A stretch of 64,000 bases of DNA, taken from contig NZ_VDMR01000002.1 of the NCBI RefSeq assembly GCF_006346315.1, positions 496,001 through 560,000 on the forward strand, in the 5' to 3' direction. The notes under the pieces are model-generated. The model saw only the letters and a list, made by a program, of their open reading frames with translations. It was not told where the DNA came from and did no database searches. Numbering within the stretch: the stretch's first letter is position 1; each line of letters starts with the position of its first letter. A program made the translations under genes and the position numbers. Source of the stretch: Nocardioides litoris (lineage in GTDB: Bacteria; Actinomycetota; Actinomycetes; Propionibacteriales; Nocardioidaceae). Shown here piece after piece: positions 18,890 to 26,938 of this stretch.

Positions 18890-19890
18890 CCGGCCCCGAG
18901 ACCCCAGCGACCCCGAAGACCCAGGCCCTGTCGATGGACGACGTCGTGCGCCGCGTCGAGGCCGAGGTCACCCTCGACCTCGAGGCCGGCGAGGTCACCG
19001 TCCGCGGCACCCGCGCCCGCCACCGCGAGCGGCGCGACCTCCTGCGCGAGCTCGGCACCCTGCTCTACACGCACTTCCACGTGGGCCACCACCTCGACGA
19101 CGGCCTCGACGTGGCCGCCGGGCGCGACGAGGCCTACGAGCTCGGCCTCTCCGAGCGGCTGGCCGACCGGTCGATCCGGCGACGGCTGCCCCTCCTCGGC
19201 CTCGACGGCGAGGACGTGCTCGTCGAGCACCTCGGCCTGCGGGTGCGGGTGCCCCGCGCCGACGTCGTCCTCGACGGGACCGGAGGCGCCGAGCTCGACC
19301 TCCCGCTGCTCTCGCCGTCGCTCTCGCCCGGCTTCGCCCTCGCCCGGGGACCGCAGAGCCCGCCGTCGTCCGAGCCCCTGCTGCGGGTCTACGCCGCGGC
19401 GGTCTCGCGCGACGACGCGACCGAGACGTTCGTGGCCGTCCTCGACGTGCTCGCCGGCCGCCGGCGCTGGCACGCCAAGGTCGCCTCGCAGGCCCGGCTC
19501 TACCCGCGCAGCGACGCGGTCACGATCTACCTGCACCGCGACGAGGTCGACGCGGTCGACGCGCTCGTCGCAGCCGTCGGCCGGCGTACCCACCCGGCCG
19601 GGCAGCCGCGGTCGCTGTTCACCCGCGCGCTCGCCCCCACGGTGGGCTGCGCCTGGGAGCCCGAGCAGCGCGCGGTCAGCTTCGGCCAGCACCGCGCCCG
19701 CGTCGCGGCTCAGCTGGTGCTGGCCCGGGCCGAGGGGTCCTGGCGCCCCGGCGACACCGAGGCGGCCTGCCTCCAGCGGGGCATCGACCCCGCCCAGGTG
19801 TGGCGCAACACCGCCTCACCCACCCCCGATCTCCTGCACCGACCGGTGCAGGCGGACCCCGCCGCCCTGGCGGGGGCCATCCACGGGTGA
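18886..19890 (+). CDS. lxmY: Class V lanthipeptide lyase, HopA1 effector-like, LxmY
   Basis: 334 residues related to the type III effector HopA1/HopA1-like phospho-lyases that remove phosphate from phospho-Ser/Thr to leave dehydro-residues. Marker stretches are a helical N-terminus (DLLRELGTLLYTHFHVG), YVAAVSRDD-like RVYAAAVSRDDATETF and a basic patch RRRWHAKVASQARLYPRSDAVTIYL that fits phosphate binding. It overlaps lxmK by 4 bp and ends 28 bp before the precursor gene, so all are one transcript. Fold assignment rests on context and length; residue-level catalytic assignment is not possible by eye. Confidence 0.82.
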   Translation: MTGPETPATPKTQALSMDDVVRRVEAEVTLDLEAGEVTVRGTRARHRERRDLLRELGTLLYTHFHVGHHLDDGLDVAAGRDEAYELGLSERLADRSIRRRLPLLGLDGEDVLVEHLGLRVRVPRADVVLDGTGGAELDLPLLSPSLSPGFALARGPQSPPSSEPLLRVYAAAVSRDDATETFVAVLDVLAGRRRWHAKVASQARLYPRSDAVTIYLHRDEVDAVDALVAAVGRRTHPAGQPRSLFTRALAPTVGCAWEPEQRAVSFGQHRARVAAQLVLARAEGSWRPGDTEAACLQRGIDPAQVWRNTASPTPDLLHRPVQADPAALAGAIHG

Positions 19891-19918
19891 CACCACCCAC
19901 CACACGAAGGAGACAACC

Positions 19919-20071
19919 ATGTCGAAGGACGAGCTGGTCGGCGGCTTCAAGGAGTACAGCGACGCCGAGGAGATCAACAACCAGGTCGAGGAGGGCGACG
20001 AGACGCCCGCCACCACGGTGCCGTGCTCCGCGATCGGCAGCGCGATCCTCACCAACAACTTCAACTGCTGA
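19919..20071 (+). CDS. lxmA: Class V lanthipeptide precursor, LxmA leader family
   Basis: 50-residue peptide. The leader MSKDELVGGFKEYSDAEEIN has the acidic, Gly-Gly-aromatic pattern of LxmA-type leaders; an acidic linker (EEGDE) leads to a core rich in Thr/Ser with Cys36 and a terminal Cys50. Thr45 lies five residues before Cys50 (T-N-N-F-N-C, a Thr-x4-Cys ring as in mersacidin-type AviMeCys), matching the decarboxylase gene downstream. Thr33/Cys36 could make a second ring; Ser37 and Ser41 are candidates for dehydration and F420-dependent reduction to D-Ala. The ribosome-binding site AAGGAGA is excellent. A partial terminator hairpin follows the stop. Confidence 0.9.
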   Translation: MSKDELVGGFKEYSDAEEINNQVEEGDETPATTVPCSAIGSAILTNNFNC

Positions 20072-20086
20072 TCGAGGCCTGCTGAC

Positions 20087-20129
20087 GAGTGGGTGTTGTG
20101 ACTGCACCAATCAGCCACAGCACCCACTC
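20087..20129 (+). terminator. Attenuating hairpin after lxmA
   Basis: 14-bp stem (one G-U pair): GAGTGGGTGTTGTG with CACAGCACCCACTC, loop of 15 nt. Lies 16 nt after the lxmA stop, probably raising precursor mRNA above the downstream genes. Confidence 0.65.
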
Positions 20130-20140
20130 CAGGCAGGTGC

Positions 20141-20158
20141 GTCGACCGCCAGGTCGAC
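20141..20158 (+). other. Second intergenic hairpin before lxmJ
   Basis: Perfect 7-bp stem GTCGACC with loop GCCA, between the lxmA terminator and the lxmJ ribosome-binding site. Confidence 0.35.
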
Positions 20159-20216
20159 CGCGCCGGCACGCGGCGCACCGCTCACCCTACCCCGTCGAGC
20201 CCGGAGGAGACCACGC

Positions 20217-21245
20217 ATGACGACGAGCCCGCCCGCAGCCGGCCCGCGCCTCGCGGCGTGCTGGCCCTTCACGCCCCTCGCGCTCACCGAGACCGCGCGG
20301 TGGTCGCAGCTGACCCGTACCGGCGCCTACCAGCGGCTGTGGGTCGGCCAGTCGGCCGGCCTCGACGTCGCCAGCACGGTCGCCCACGCCGCCGGTGCCG
20401 GCCACCGCTTCCCGCTCGGGATCGCGGTCAACGTCATCCCCCTCCACCACCCCGTCCAGGCCGCGCAGCAGGCCCGCTCGATGGTGCTCGCCTCCGGCCA
20501 CGACCTACGGCTGTGCTTCTCGCCGGGCGACCCGGCGGTCCAGCGCGCCTTCGGCGGGTCGGCGTACGCGAGCCCGCTCACCGCGGCTCGCGAGTTCCTC
20601 GCCGCCGTGCGCGCCCTCGTCGACGGCGACCCCACCCGGCTCGAGGGCGACTACTTCCCGCTCGCCGCCGGGCTGCCCGGCCCGCGGCTGCCCGCCCGGG
20701 TGCTGCTCGGCCTCGGCACGCTGCGGCCCCGGATGGCCCGCCTGGCCGGCGAGGTGGCCGACGTCGCGACCACCTGGCTCACCCCGCCGTCGTACGTCCG
20801 CGACGTCATCGCGCCCGCCCTCGCCGAGGGCGCCAGCGCCGCTGACCGTCCGCGCCCCGAGCTGGTCGTGCCGGTCCACGCCGTCCTCGCCCAGCCCGGC
20901 CGCGACGTCGCGGCGCTGGCCGAGCAGGCCGTCGGCACCCACCTGCGACTGCCGCACTACCGCGCCGTCCTGGAGGCGGCCGGGGACCACGCGGCCCTGC
21001 GCGACGGCCCCGCGGGCGCCATCGCCTCCGGCCTGGTCACCTGCGGCGGCGTCGACGACATCGCGGCCCGGGTGCTCGACGCGGTCGAGGCCGGCGCCGA
21101 CGAGGTCCCCCTGGTGCTGCACCGGCCGCCCGGACCGTGGGCCGCCGTCCGCGACGAGTGGCTCGCCGTCGGCGAGGTCGTCGCGGCCTGCCTCGACCAG
21201 CTGGCGCCGGCCCCGGCGCCCCCGCCTCGAGGTGTCGCGGTGTGA
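20217..21245 (+). CDS. lxmJ: LLM-class F420-dependent reductase, LxmJ-like
   Basis: 342-residue luciferase-like TIM barrel (WVGQSAGLDVASTVAHAA, GIAVNVIPLHHP, ARVLLGLGTLRPRMARLAGEVADVATTW). In lexapeptide the equivalent LxmJ uses F420H2 to reduce dehydroalanine to D-Ala; here the reduction of dehydro-residues in LxmA is the expected job. ATG 20217 has a GGAGGAG ribosome-binding site. The stop overlaps lxmD (GTGA). F420 rather than FMN use is assumed from the family. Confidence 0.85.
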   Translation: MTTSPPAAGPRLAACWPFTPLALTETARWSQLTRTGAYQRLWVGQSAGLDVASTVAHAAGAGHRFPLGIAVNVIPLHHPVQAAQQARSMVLASGHDLRLCFSPGDPAVQRAFGGSAYASPLTAAREFLAAVRALVDGDPTRLEGDYFPLAAGLPGPRLPARVLLGLGTLRPRMARLAGEVADVATTWLTPPSYVRDVIAPALAEGASAADRPRPELVVPVHAVLAQPGRDVAALAEQAVGTHLRLPHYRAVLEAAGDHAALRDGPAGAIASGLVTCGGVDDIAARVLDAVEAGADEVPLVLHRPPGPWAAVRDEWLAVGEVVAACLDQLAPAPAPPPRGVAV

Positions 21246-21865
21246 GGCTCGTCCTGGTCATCACGGGCTCGCTGCGCGCGGCGTTCACCCCCTTCGAGAT
21301 CAACTGGATCCGGATCCACCGGCCGGAGATCGAGCTGCGGGTGGTGCGCACCCGCTCGGCCCGGGCCTTCGTGACCCGCCCCTCGCTCCAGCAGCTGTGC
21401 AGCCGCGGGATCGACGACGACGAGTGGGACGCCGAGCGCGTCGGCCCGGCGCTGCACGTCGAGCTCGGACAGTGGGCCGACGCCGTCCTGGTCTACCCCG
21501 CGACCCTCGACTACGTCGGGCGCATCGCCCGCGGCGAGGGCGACACCCCGTCGCTGCTCATGATCGCCTGCTCGACCATGCCGGTCGTCATCGCGCCCGC
21601 CCTGCCGCCGGGCGGCTACGAGGGTCGCACCTACGCCCGGCACGTCGCCGACATCGAGCGGCTGCCCGGCGTCGCGGTCGCCCAGCCGCAGCCCGGCTAC
21701 AGCGCCGCCACCCGGACCATGTCGACCTACACCTCCGCCGAGCTCCCCGACTGCCTGGCGCTGCTCGACGCGATGCTCGAGGCCGCGACCCGGCTCGTGG
21801 CCGGCGCGGGTGGTGGCGCGGGAAGTGGTGCGGCCGAGGTCGTCCCCCTGGAGCGTCGCCCGTGA
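21242..21865 (+). CDS. lxmD: Flavoprotein cysteine decarboxylase of the HFCD family, LxmD-like
   Basis: 207 residues. Rossmann-like flavoprotein that oxidatively decarboxylates the C-terminal Cys of the peptide, producing the enethiolate needed for aminovinyl-(methyl)cysteine. Shows the FMN-binding start VLVITGSLRAAF, a central DAVLVYPATLDYVGRIARGEGD segment and an ACSTMPVVIAPALP strand, as in EpiD/MrsD and LxmD. The terminal Cys of LxmA is the expected substrate. GTG 21242 overlaps the lxmJ stop. Confidence 0.87.
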   Translation: MRLVLVITGSLRAAFTPFEINWIRIHRPEIELRVVRTRSARAFVTRPSLQQLCSRGIDDDEWDAERVGPALHVELGQWADAVLVYPATLDYVGRIARGEGDTPSLLMIACSTMPVVIAPALPPGGYEGRTYARHVADIERLPGVAVAQPQPGYSAATRTMSTYTSAELPDCLALLDAMLEAATRLVAGAGGGAGSGAAEVVPLERRP

Positions 21866-22704
21866 GCGGCCCGAGCACCCTGCGCGCCCAGGACCACGCC
21901 GGCGACGTGCTCACCCGGTCGCTCGGCCCCACCGCCCCGGCCCCGTTCGGCGTGCCCGGCGCCGACCTCGGCGCCCTCGTCGACCGCGAGGACCCGCGCG
22001 GCTGGCGGTGGGTGCTGGGCACCGGCGACCGCACCGTCCGCCGCTACCCCGTGCCCGCCGCCACCCCGTCGTACGGCGAGCTCGCGGTGCGCACCGCCGG
22101 CCACGGGCGCCTGGCTCCCGCGACGTGGAGCGGCGTGCTGGCGCAGGTCGGTGCCGCCCTGGCCCGGCTGCACGCGCTGCCGGCCCCCGACCACCCGCCG
22201 CCGGCGCTGGCCCGGCTGGCGGACTTCCTCGACGCCCGGCCCGTCGACCCGGCCCGGCGGAGGCGGCGGGACCGGTTCGTCGACGCGCTCGGCCCCGACA
22301 TGCTGGCCGGCCTGCGGGCCGACTGCCGGGCCGCGCTCCGCCCGGCGACCGCGGTGCTCAGCCACGGGTGGGCCGGGCTCGGCACGTGGTTCGCCACCGG
22401 TCCCGGCGCCGCCGTCGGCGTGGTGGGGGAGGACCACGGCGCCGCCGCGCCCGAGCACGACCTCGGTGCCGTCCTCGGCCAGGTCGTCGAGCTGGCCCAC
22501 CTGGTGCCGTGGTTCGCCGAGGTGTGCCCCGTCGCCGAGGCGCGGGCGCGGCTGCTCGCGGGCTACGGACGCCCGGTCGACCAGGACCGCCTCGACCGCG
22601 AGGTCCGCCTCGCGATCACCCGGCACGTCGCCGACTACGCCGTGCACACCCGGCTCCGCGAGGCCGACCTCGCGACGTACGCCGCCCTGGTGGTCTCGCT
22701 GTGA
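21862..22704 (+). CDS. Kinase-fold protein with degenerate catalytic loop, possible LxmX role
   Basis: 280 residues with the overall outline of an aminoglycoside-phosphotransferase (YGELAVRTAGHGRL, LARLHALPAP, acidic HDLGAVLGQVVELAHLVPWF). Where active kinases have H-G-D this protein has His168-Gly169-Trp170, and no DWE metal motif follows clearly (GEDHG instead). It is therefore likely a pseudokinase or scaffold. Class V synthetases include a third component, LxmX, often called a cyclase candidate; the operon position makes this the best candidate here, but homology could not be tested. GTG start overlaps lxmD. Confidence 0.65.
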   Translation: MSGPSTLRAQDHAGDVLTRSLGPTAPAPFGVPGADLGALVDREDPRGWRWVLGTGDRTVRRYPVPAATPSYGELAVRTAGHGRLAPATWSGVLAQVGAALARLHALPAPDHPPPALARLADFLDARPVDPARRRRRDRFVDALGPDMLAGLRADCRAALRPATAVLSHGWAGLGTWFATGPGAAVGVVGEDHGAAAPEHDLGAVLGQVVELAHLVPWFAEVCPVAEARARLLAGYGRPVDQDRLDREVRLAITRHVADYAVHTRLREADLATYAALVVSL

Positions 22705-24947
22705 CCGCGCCCGGCTGGGGCCGGCTGGTCGCGCCCACCCACCGGGCCCGCCTCGACTCGGGCCTGCAGGTGCTGGCCGTGCACCGGCCCGGGCTCGACC
22801 TCGCCGTCGTGCTCTCCCACCTGCTCGGCGGCGCGCGCCTCGACCCGGCCGGGGGTGCCGGCACGGCCCACCTGGTCGAGCACCTGCTCGCGCAGGGCCG
22901 CCGACCCGACGGCCGCCGGTGGGTGACCCCGGTGCTGGTCGCCGGGGGCGAGGTCGACGCCACGACCCACCCCGACCTCCTGGAGTTCTGCACCGAGGTG
23001 CCGCTCGCCTCCCTCGACGCCGCCCTCGCCGTCGAGCGGGCCCGGCTCGCGGGGTGGCCGGTCCTGGCCGCCGGCGTGCTTCAGCGCCAGCGCGACGGCG
23101 TGTGCCGCGAGGTCGAGGACCACCTGCGTCGACCGTCGCGGTCGCTGCCGTGGCCGGCCCTGGGGGAACCGGTCCTCGGTTCCTGGGCCGAGGGCCACGA
23201 CCCCTTCGGTGAGGTCGCGCACGTGCGCGGCATGGACGAGGCGCACTGCCGCGCGTTCTCCGAGCCGCTGCACCGGCCCGACCGGGCCGTCGTGGTCGTC
23301 GTGGCCGACCTCGACCGGGTGCCCGGCGGGTTCGCCGCGGTCTGCGACGCCCTCGAGGTCCCCCCGCCCGCGCCGGCCGCCCGACCGCCCGGCGTACCGC
23401 TCGTCGCGCCGCCGGGGCCGGGGGGCCTCGCCGTGCACGAGGCGTGGACCGCCCCGCACAGCGCCGGTGCATGGGGCTGGCGCGTGCCGTCGGTGGTCGA
23501 CGACCCCGAGCGGTACGCCGGGCTCCTGGCCCTCGCCGCCCACCTGCAGGCGCCCGGGCGCCAGGCCGCGGGCGCGGTCGGTGCCCGCGCACGGGTGGGC
23601 CAGATGGTCCCGATGGACCGGGCCGACGCCGACGCGCTGACCTGGACGGCGCTGCACCCGGTCGACGCCGCGCCCGCGCTCGAGCGCGTCCGGGCCGCGC
23701 TCGACGACGCGGCTCGCGGCCGCGTGGGCGGTGCCGACCTGCGGACGGCCGTCGACCACGCCCGGCGCGACCTCGCGGTCCGTCTCGACCGGCCGCGCAC
23801 GGCCGCCCAGCTGCTCGGTCGTGCCGTGCTGCTCGCGGGCGACGCGGCCGCGGCCGCGCGCTGGGTGGGTGCCGTGGCCGCGCTGGCGCCCGACGACGTC
23901 GTCGCGGCCGCGGCCGGGCTGGCCGCCACCGAGCCCGCGGGCCTGGTCGGACGCGCTCGCCGCCCCCGGCCGCCCGTCGCCCGCCCGGCCACCGTGGTCG
24001 CGCTGGAGCGCCCCACCCTCGTCTCCGCCGTCGCGGCCCGCCTCCGGCTCCCCGCCGGGTCGGCGGCCGCGTCCCCGCTGCGCGACCTCGGCTGGACCGT
24101 CGGTGAGGACCAGCTCGGTCCGACCGTGCACGGGCAGGGGCTCGAGCCCGCCGACGCGCTCCTCGACCATCTGTGGCGCGACCTGCGCGACCTGCGCGAC
24201 CTGCCCGGGCTGGGTGCCACCCCGGTCGACCGGCTCGTGGTCGTCGGCCAGAGGGCCGCGGCCGTCCCGGACGCCGGCGGCCCGGAGGTCGGCACCCGGG
24301 GAGCCCCGGCCCGACCGCTGACGACGGTGGTCGACGAGCGCCAGCCGCCCGGGACCGTCTCGCTCGAGCTCTGCTGGCCGGTGCCCGCCGGCGGCGGGTT
24401 CCGCGAGCGCTGGCTCGGCCTGGCCCTGCTCGTCGGCATCCACGACCGCGACGCCGAGGGCGACGTGCACCCGCTCGCCGCCCCGGAGGGCACGGTGCTG
24501 GTGGCCCACCAGCGCGCGGTCCCCGGCGGGGCCGAGGTCGTGGTCGACCTCTTCTGCGCCGAGGGCGAGCTGCCCGCGACCCTCGAGCACCTGGCCCGCG
24601 AGCTGGCCCCGCCCGCGCTCGCGGCCCGGGCCGCCCACGCCTCCGACGCCGCGGCCTCGGTGGTCGCGGGCTGGCGCCGCGACGCGCACCAGCCGGCGGC
24701 GCTGGCCGCCCGGGCGCTGACCATGCTCGACCTCGGGGCCACGCCCCGGGAGGTCGTCGGCTTCGACGCCGGCCTCCTCGGCACGCGTCCGGAGGAGGTC
24801 GTGGCCCGGCTGCGGGCCGACCTGGCGACCCCGCCGCGGGTCCTCGTGCGCACCGCCGCAGACGCGGGGCTCGACGAGACCCAGGCGGCGCGGCTGCTCG
24901 ACCGGGCCGGTCTCGGGGCGTCCCGTCCCGCCGCCCACGCCCGGTGA
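22701..24947 (+). CDS. M16 family metallopeptidase, single-chain, leader-processing candidate
   Basis: 748 residues holding both halves of an M16 clamshell in one chain. The first half has the inverted zinc motif H57-L-V-E60-H61 and the distal ligand Glu137 exactly 75 residues later (HxxEH-x75-E), so it should be active. The second half (about 430-748) lacks this motif and acts as the substrate-chamber partner (SLELCWPVPAGGGF). Class V clusters commonly use M16 peptidases to remove leaders, often as two separate proteins. GTG 22701 overlaps the previous stop. Cytoplasmic, acting before export on LxmA, and perhaps on the class III peptide. Confidence 0.85.
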   Translation: MTAPGWGRLVAPTHRARLDSGLQVLAVHRPGLDLAVVLSHLLGGARLDPAGGAGTAHLVEHLLAQGRRPDGRRWVTPVLVAGGEVDATTHPDLLEFCTEVPLASLDAALAVERARLAGWPVLAAGVLQRQRDGVCREVEDHLRRPSRSLPWPALGEPVLGSWAEGHDPFGEVAHVRGMDEAHCRAFSEPLHRPDRAVVVVVADLDRVPGGFAAVCDALEVPPPAPAARPPGVPLVAPPGPGGLAVHEAWTAPHSAGAWGWRVPSVVDDPERYAGLLALAAHLQAPGRQAAGAVGARARVGQMVPMDRADADALTWTALHPVDAAPALERVRAALDDAARGRVGGADLRTAVDHARRDLAVRLDRPRTAAQLLGRAVLLAGDAAAAARWVGAVAALAPDDVVAAAAGLAATEPAGLVGRARRPRPPVARPATVVALERPTLVSAVAARLRLPAGSAAASPLRDLGWTVGEDQLGPTVHGQGLEPADALLDHLWRDLRDLRDLPGLGATPVDRLVVVGQRAAAVPDAGGPEVGTRGAPARPLTTVVDERQPPGTVSLELCWPVPAGGGFRERWLGLALLVGIHDRDAEGDVHPLAAPEGTVLVAHQRAVPGGAEVVVDLFCAEGELPATLEHLARELAPPALAARAAHASDAAASVVAGWRRDAHQPAALAARALTMLDLGATPREVVGFDAGLLGTRPEEVVARLRADLATPPRVLVRTAADAGLDETQAARLLDRAGLGASRPAAHAR

Positions 24948-24959
24948 CGGCTGTCATCG
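24943..24959 (+). promoter_or_regulatory. Shared lanthipeptide-locus box, copy 3
   Basis: GGTGACGGCTGTCATCG, 56 bp before the ABC ATPase start and overlapping the M16 stop codon; one mismatch to the copy at 13878. Could drive a transporter sub-operon. Confidence 0.5.
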
Positions 24960-25014
24960 GCACCGGTGGCAGCAGCCCCTACAGCGGGGCCGCGGCCGCG
25001 ACCAGGCTGGAGGC

Positions 25015-26037
25015 ATGACCCACCAGCCTTCCCTCCCGGAGCCCGTGGTCGACGTGCGCGACCTGCACTTCTCCTACGGCGGGCACCACGCGGTGCGCGG
25101 CGTGTCCCTCACCATCGAGCCGGCCCAGGTCTACGCCCTGCTGGGCACCAACGGCGCCGGCAAGACCACCACCCTGGAGCTCATCCAGGGCTTCCGCCGC
25201 CCCGCCTCCGGGCAGGTGCGGGTGCTGGGGGTCGAGCCGGCCCGCCACCTGGCCGTCGTCCGCCAGCGCACCGGCGCGATGCTGCAGGAATCCGGCCTGT
25301 TCGCCGAGCTCACCGTGCAGGACACGATGCAGCTCTGGGCCGACCTCTCCTCCCGCGTCGACGACGTCGACACCGTCATCGCCCGCGTCGGCCTCGACCA
25401 CAAGCGCGGCACCCGGGTCCAGTCGCTCTCCGGCGGTGAGCGCCGGCGCCTCGACCTCGCCACCACCATCTGGGGCGGGCCGGACCTCATCATCCTCGAC
25501 GAGCCGACCACCGGCCTCGACCCGGCCTCCCGGCAGACCCTCTGGGGCCTGGTCCGCGAGCTCCGCGACGCCGGTACCACCGTCCTGCTGACCACCCACC
25601 AGCTCGAGGAGGCCGAGAACCTCGCCGACCGGGTCGCGATCATGCACCGCGGCCGCGTCGCCGTCGCAGGCACGCTCGACGAGGTGCTGGCCACCGAGCC
25701 CGCCCGCGTCGCCTTCGACGTGCTGCCCGGGTCCGGCACGGCCTGGCTGCGCGAGGGCCGTCGCCCGGTCGGCGTCGCCGTCGCCGAGCGCGCCGTGCGC
25801 CGCCCGCACGGCGCCCGGACCGAGGTGGCCGTCACCGGGCCGGAGCCCGTGCGCGACCTGCGCTGGGTCCTCGACGCCGCCGAGCGGGCGGGCGTCCAGC
25901 TCGAGCGGCTCCGCGCCAACCCGGCCTCGCTCGAGGAGGTCTTCCACCGCGTCCGCCTCGCCGACACCGACCAGCCCGACCGGACCGACCAGCCCACCCA
26001 CCAGCCCACCGACTCGTCCCGCGAGGTGACCGCATGA
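25015..26037 (+). CDS. ABC transporter ATP-binding protein
   Basis: 340-residue ATPase of the two-gene ABC-2 type (resistance or export). Walker A LGTNGAGKTTT, Q-loop LQESGLF, signature LSGGERRRLDLA, Walker B LIILDEPTTGLDP and switch His in TTHQLEEAE, all intact; a C-terminal extension follows the nucleotide-binding domain. Followed with 4-bp overlap by its permease. In a lanthipeptide cluster this pair may give immunity (LanFE-like) or export. Confidence 0.93.
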   Translation: MTHQPSLPEPVVDVRDLHFSYGGHHAVRGVSLTIEPAQVYALLGTNGAGKTTTLELIQGFRRPASGQVRVLGVEPARHLAVVRQRTGAMLQESGLFAELTVQDTMQLWADLSSRVDDVDTVIARVGLDHKRGTRVQSLSGGERRRLDLATTIWGGPDLIILDEPTTGLDPASRQTLWGLVRELRDAGTTVLLTTHQLEEAENLADRVAIMHRGRVAVAGTLDEVLATEPARVAFDVLPGSGTAWLREGRRPVGVAVAERAVRRPHGARTEVAVTGPEPVRDLRWVLDAAERAGVQLERLRANPASLEEVFHRVRLADTDQPDRTDQPTHQPTDSSREVTA

Positions 26038-26909
26038 CCAGCCCCGACACCCTGCCCGCCCCGACCGGCACCGTCCCCGCGGTGCCCGCCGGCCGCGAGC
26101 TCCGCCTGTGCCGCCGTACGGCGCTCGGGCGGGTGCTCCGGATGACCCGCTTCGAGCTCGGGATGATCGTGCGGCAGCGGGTGGCGGTGCTCTCGATCGT
26201 GCTGGCCCCGGCGATCGCGGTCGGCATGGCCCTCGTCGACCGGCCCGACGCGCCCGGCCCGTGGATGGTGATGCTGTCCTCGATGACCGTCCTCGTGCTG
26301 GTCGTGGCGGTCTACAACACCGTCACCAGCACCGTCGTCGCCCGCCGCGAGACCCAGGTGCTCAAGCGGCTGCGCACCTCCGAGCTGGTCCCTCGCCAGA
26401 TGCTGGTCGCGCTGGCCCTGCCCTACGTCATCGTCGGCGTGCTCCAGGTCGTCGTCGTGGCCGTGGCCTACCAGCTGCTCGGTGCGCCCGCGCTGCTGAC
26501 GGCCGGGTTCGTCGCCGTGGTCCTCGCGACGGCCGTGCTCGCCGTGCTCGGCGGGTTCGCCACCGCGGGTCTCGCCGCGACCAGCGAGCGGGTGCAGTTC
26601 GCCGTCCTGCCGGTGCTGCTCGTCGGGCTCGTCGCGGCCATCTTCGTGCTCAACCCCGGTGCCCCCGACGCCTACCGCGCGCTGGCCCTGCTGCTGCCCT
26701 TCGCCGCCTCGAGCGACCTGGCCCACCGCGCCCTGGGCGCCACGGGCGAGACCGTCCTCGCGCCGGCGTTCGTCACCGACCTCGCCGACCGCGTCGGCGT
26801 GTCGACCTCGGGCCTCATGGTCGTGGCCGAGGTGGTGCTCGTGCTCGGGTGGTGCGCCGCGTTCGCGCTCGCCGCCCGGCGCACCTGGCGCTGGGAGCCC
26901 CGGGGCTGA
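26034..26909 (+). CDS. ABC-2 type transporter permease
   Basis: 291 residues with six predicted transmembrane helices after a cytoplasmic N-terminus and an amphipathic segment (RVLRMTRFELGMIVRQR). Contains the usual VVARRETQVLKRLRTSELVPRQMLVALALPYV loop between helices 2 and 3. Partner of the upstream ATPase. Carries no enzymatic domain. Confidence 0.92.
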   Translation: MTSPDTLPAPTGTVPAVPAGRELRLCRRTALGRVLRMTRFELGMIVRQRVAVLSIVLAPAIAVGMALVDRPDAPGPWMVMLSSMTVLVLVVAVYNTVTSTVVARRETQVLKRLRTSELVPRQMLVALALPYVIVGVLQVVVVAVAYQLLGAPALLTAGFVAVVLATAVLAVLGGFATAGLAATSERVQFAVLPVLLVGLVAAIFVLNPGAPDAYRALALLLPFAASSDLAHRALGATGETVLAPAFVTDLADRVGVSTSGLMVVAEVVLVLGWCAAFALAARRTWRWEPRG

Positions 26910-26938
26910 GGCCCCGGCGCCCCGGGAGAGGACGACCC

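Noticed and set aside
20217..21245. Generic luciferase-like monooxygenase of primary metabolism
   Set aside because: It overlaps the decarboxylase gene and follows the class V precursor, matching LxmJ context.
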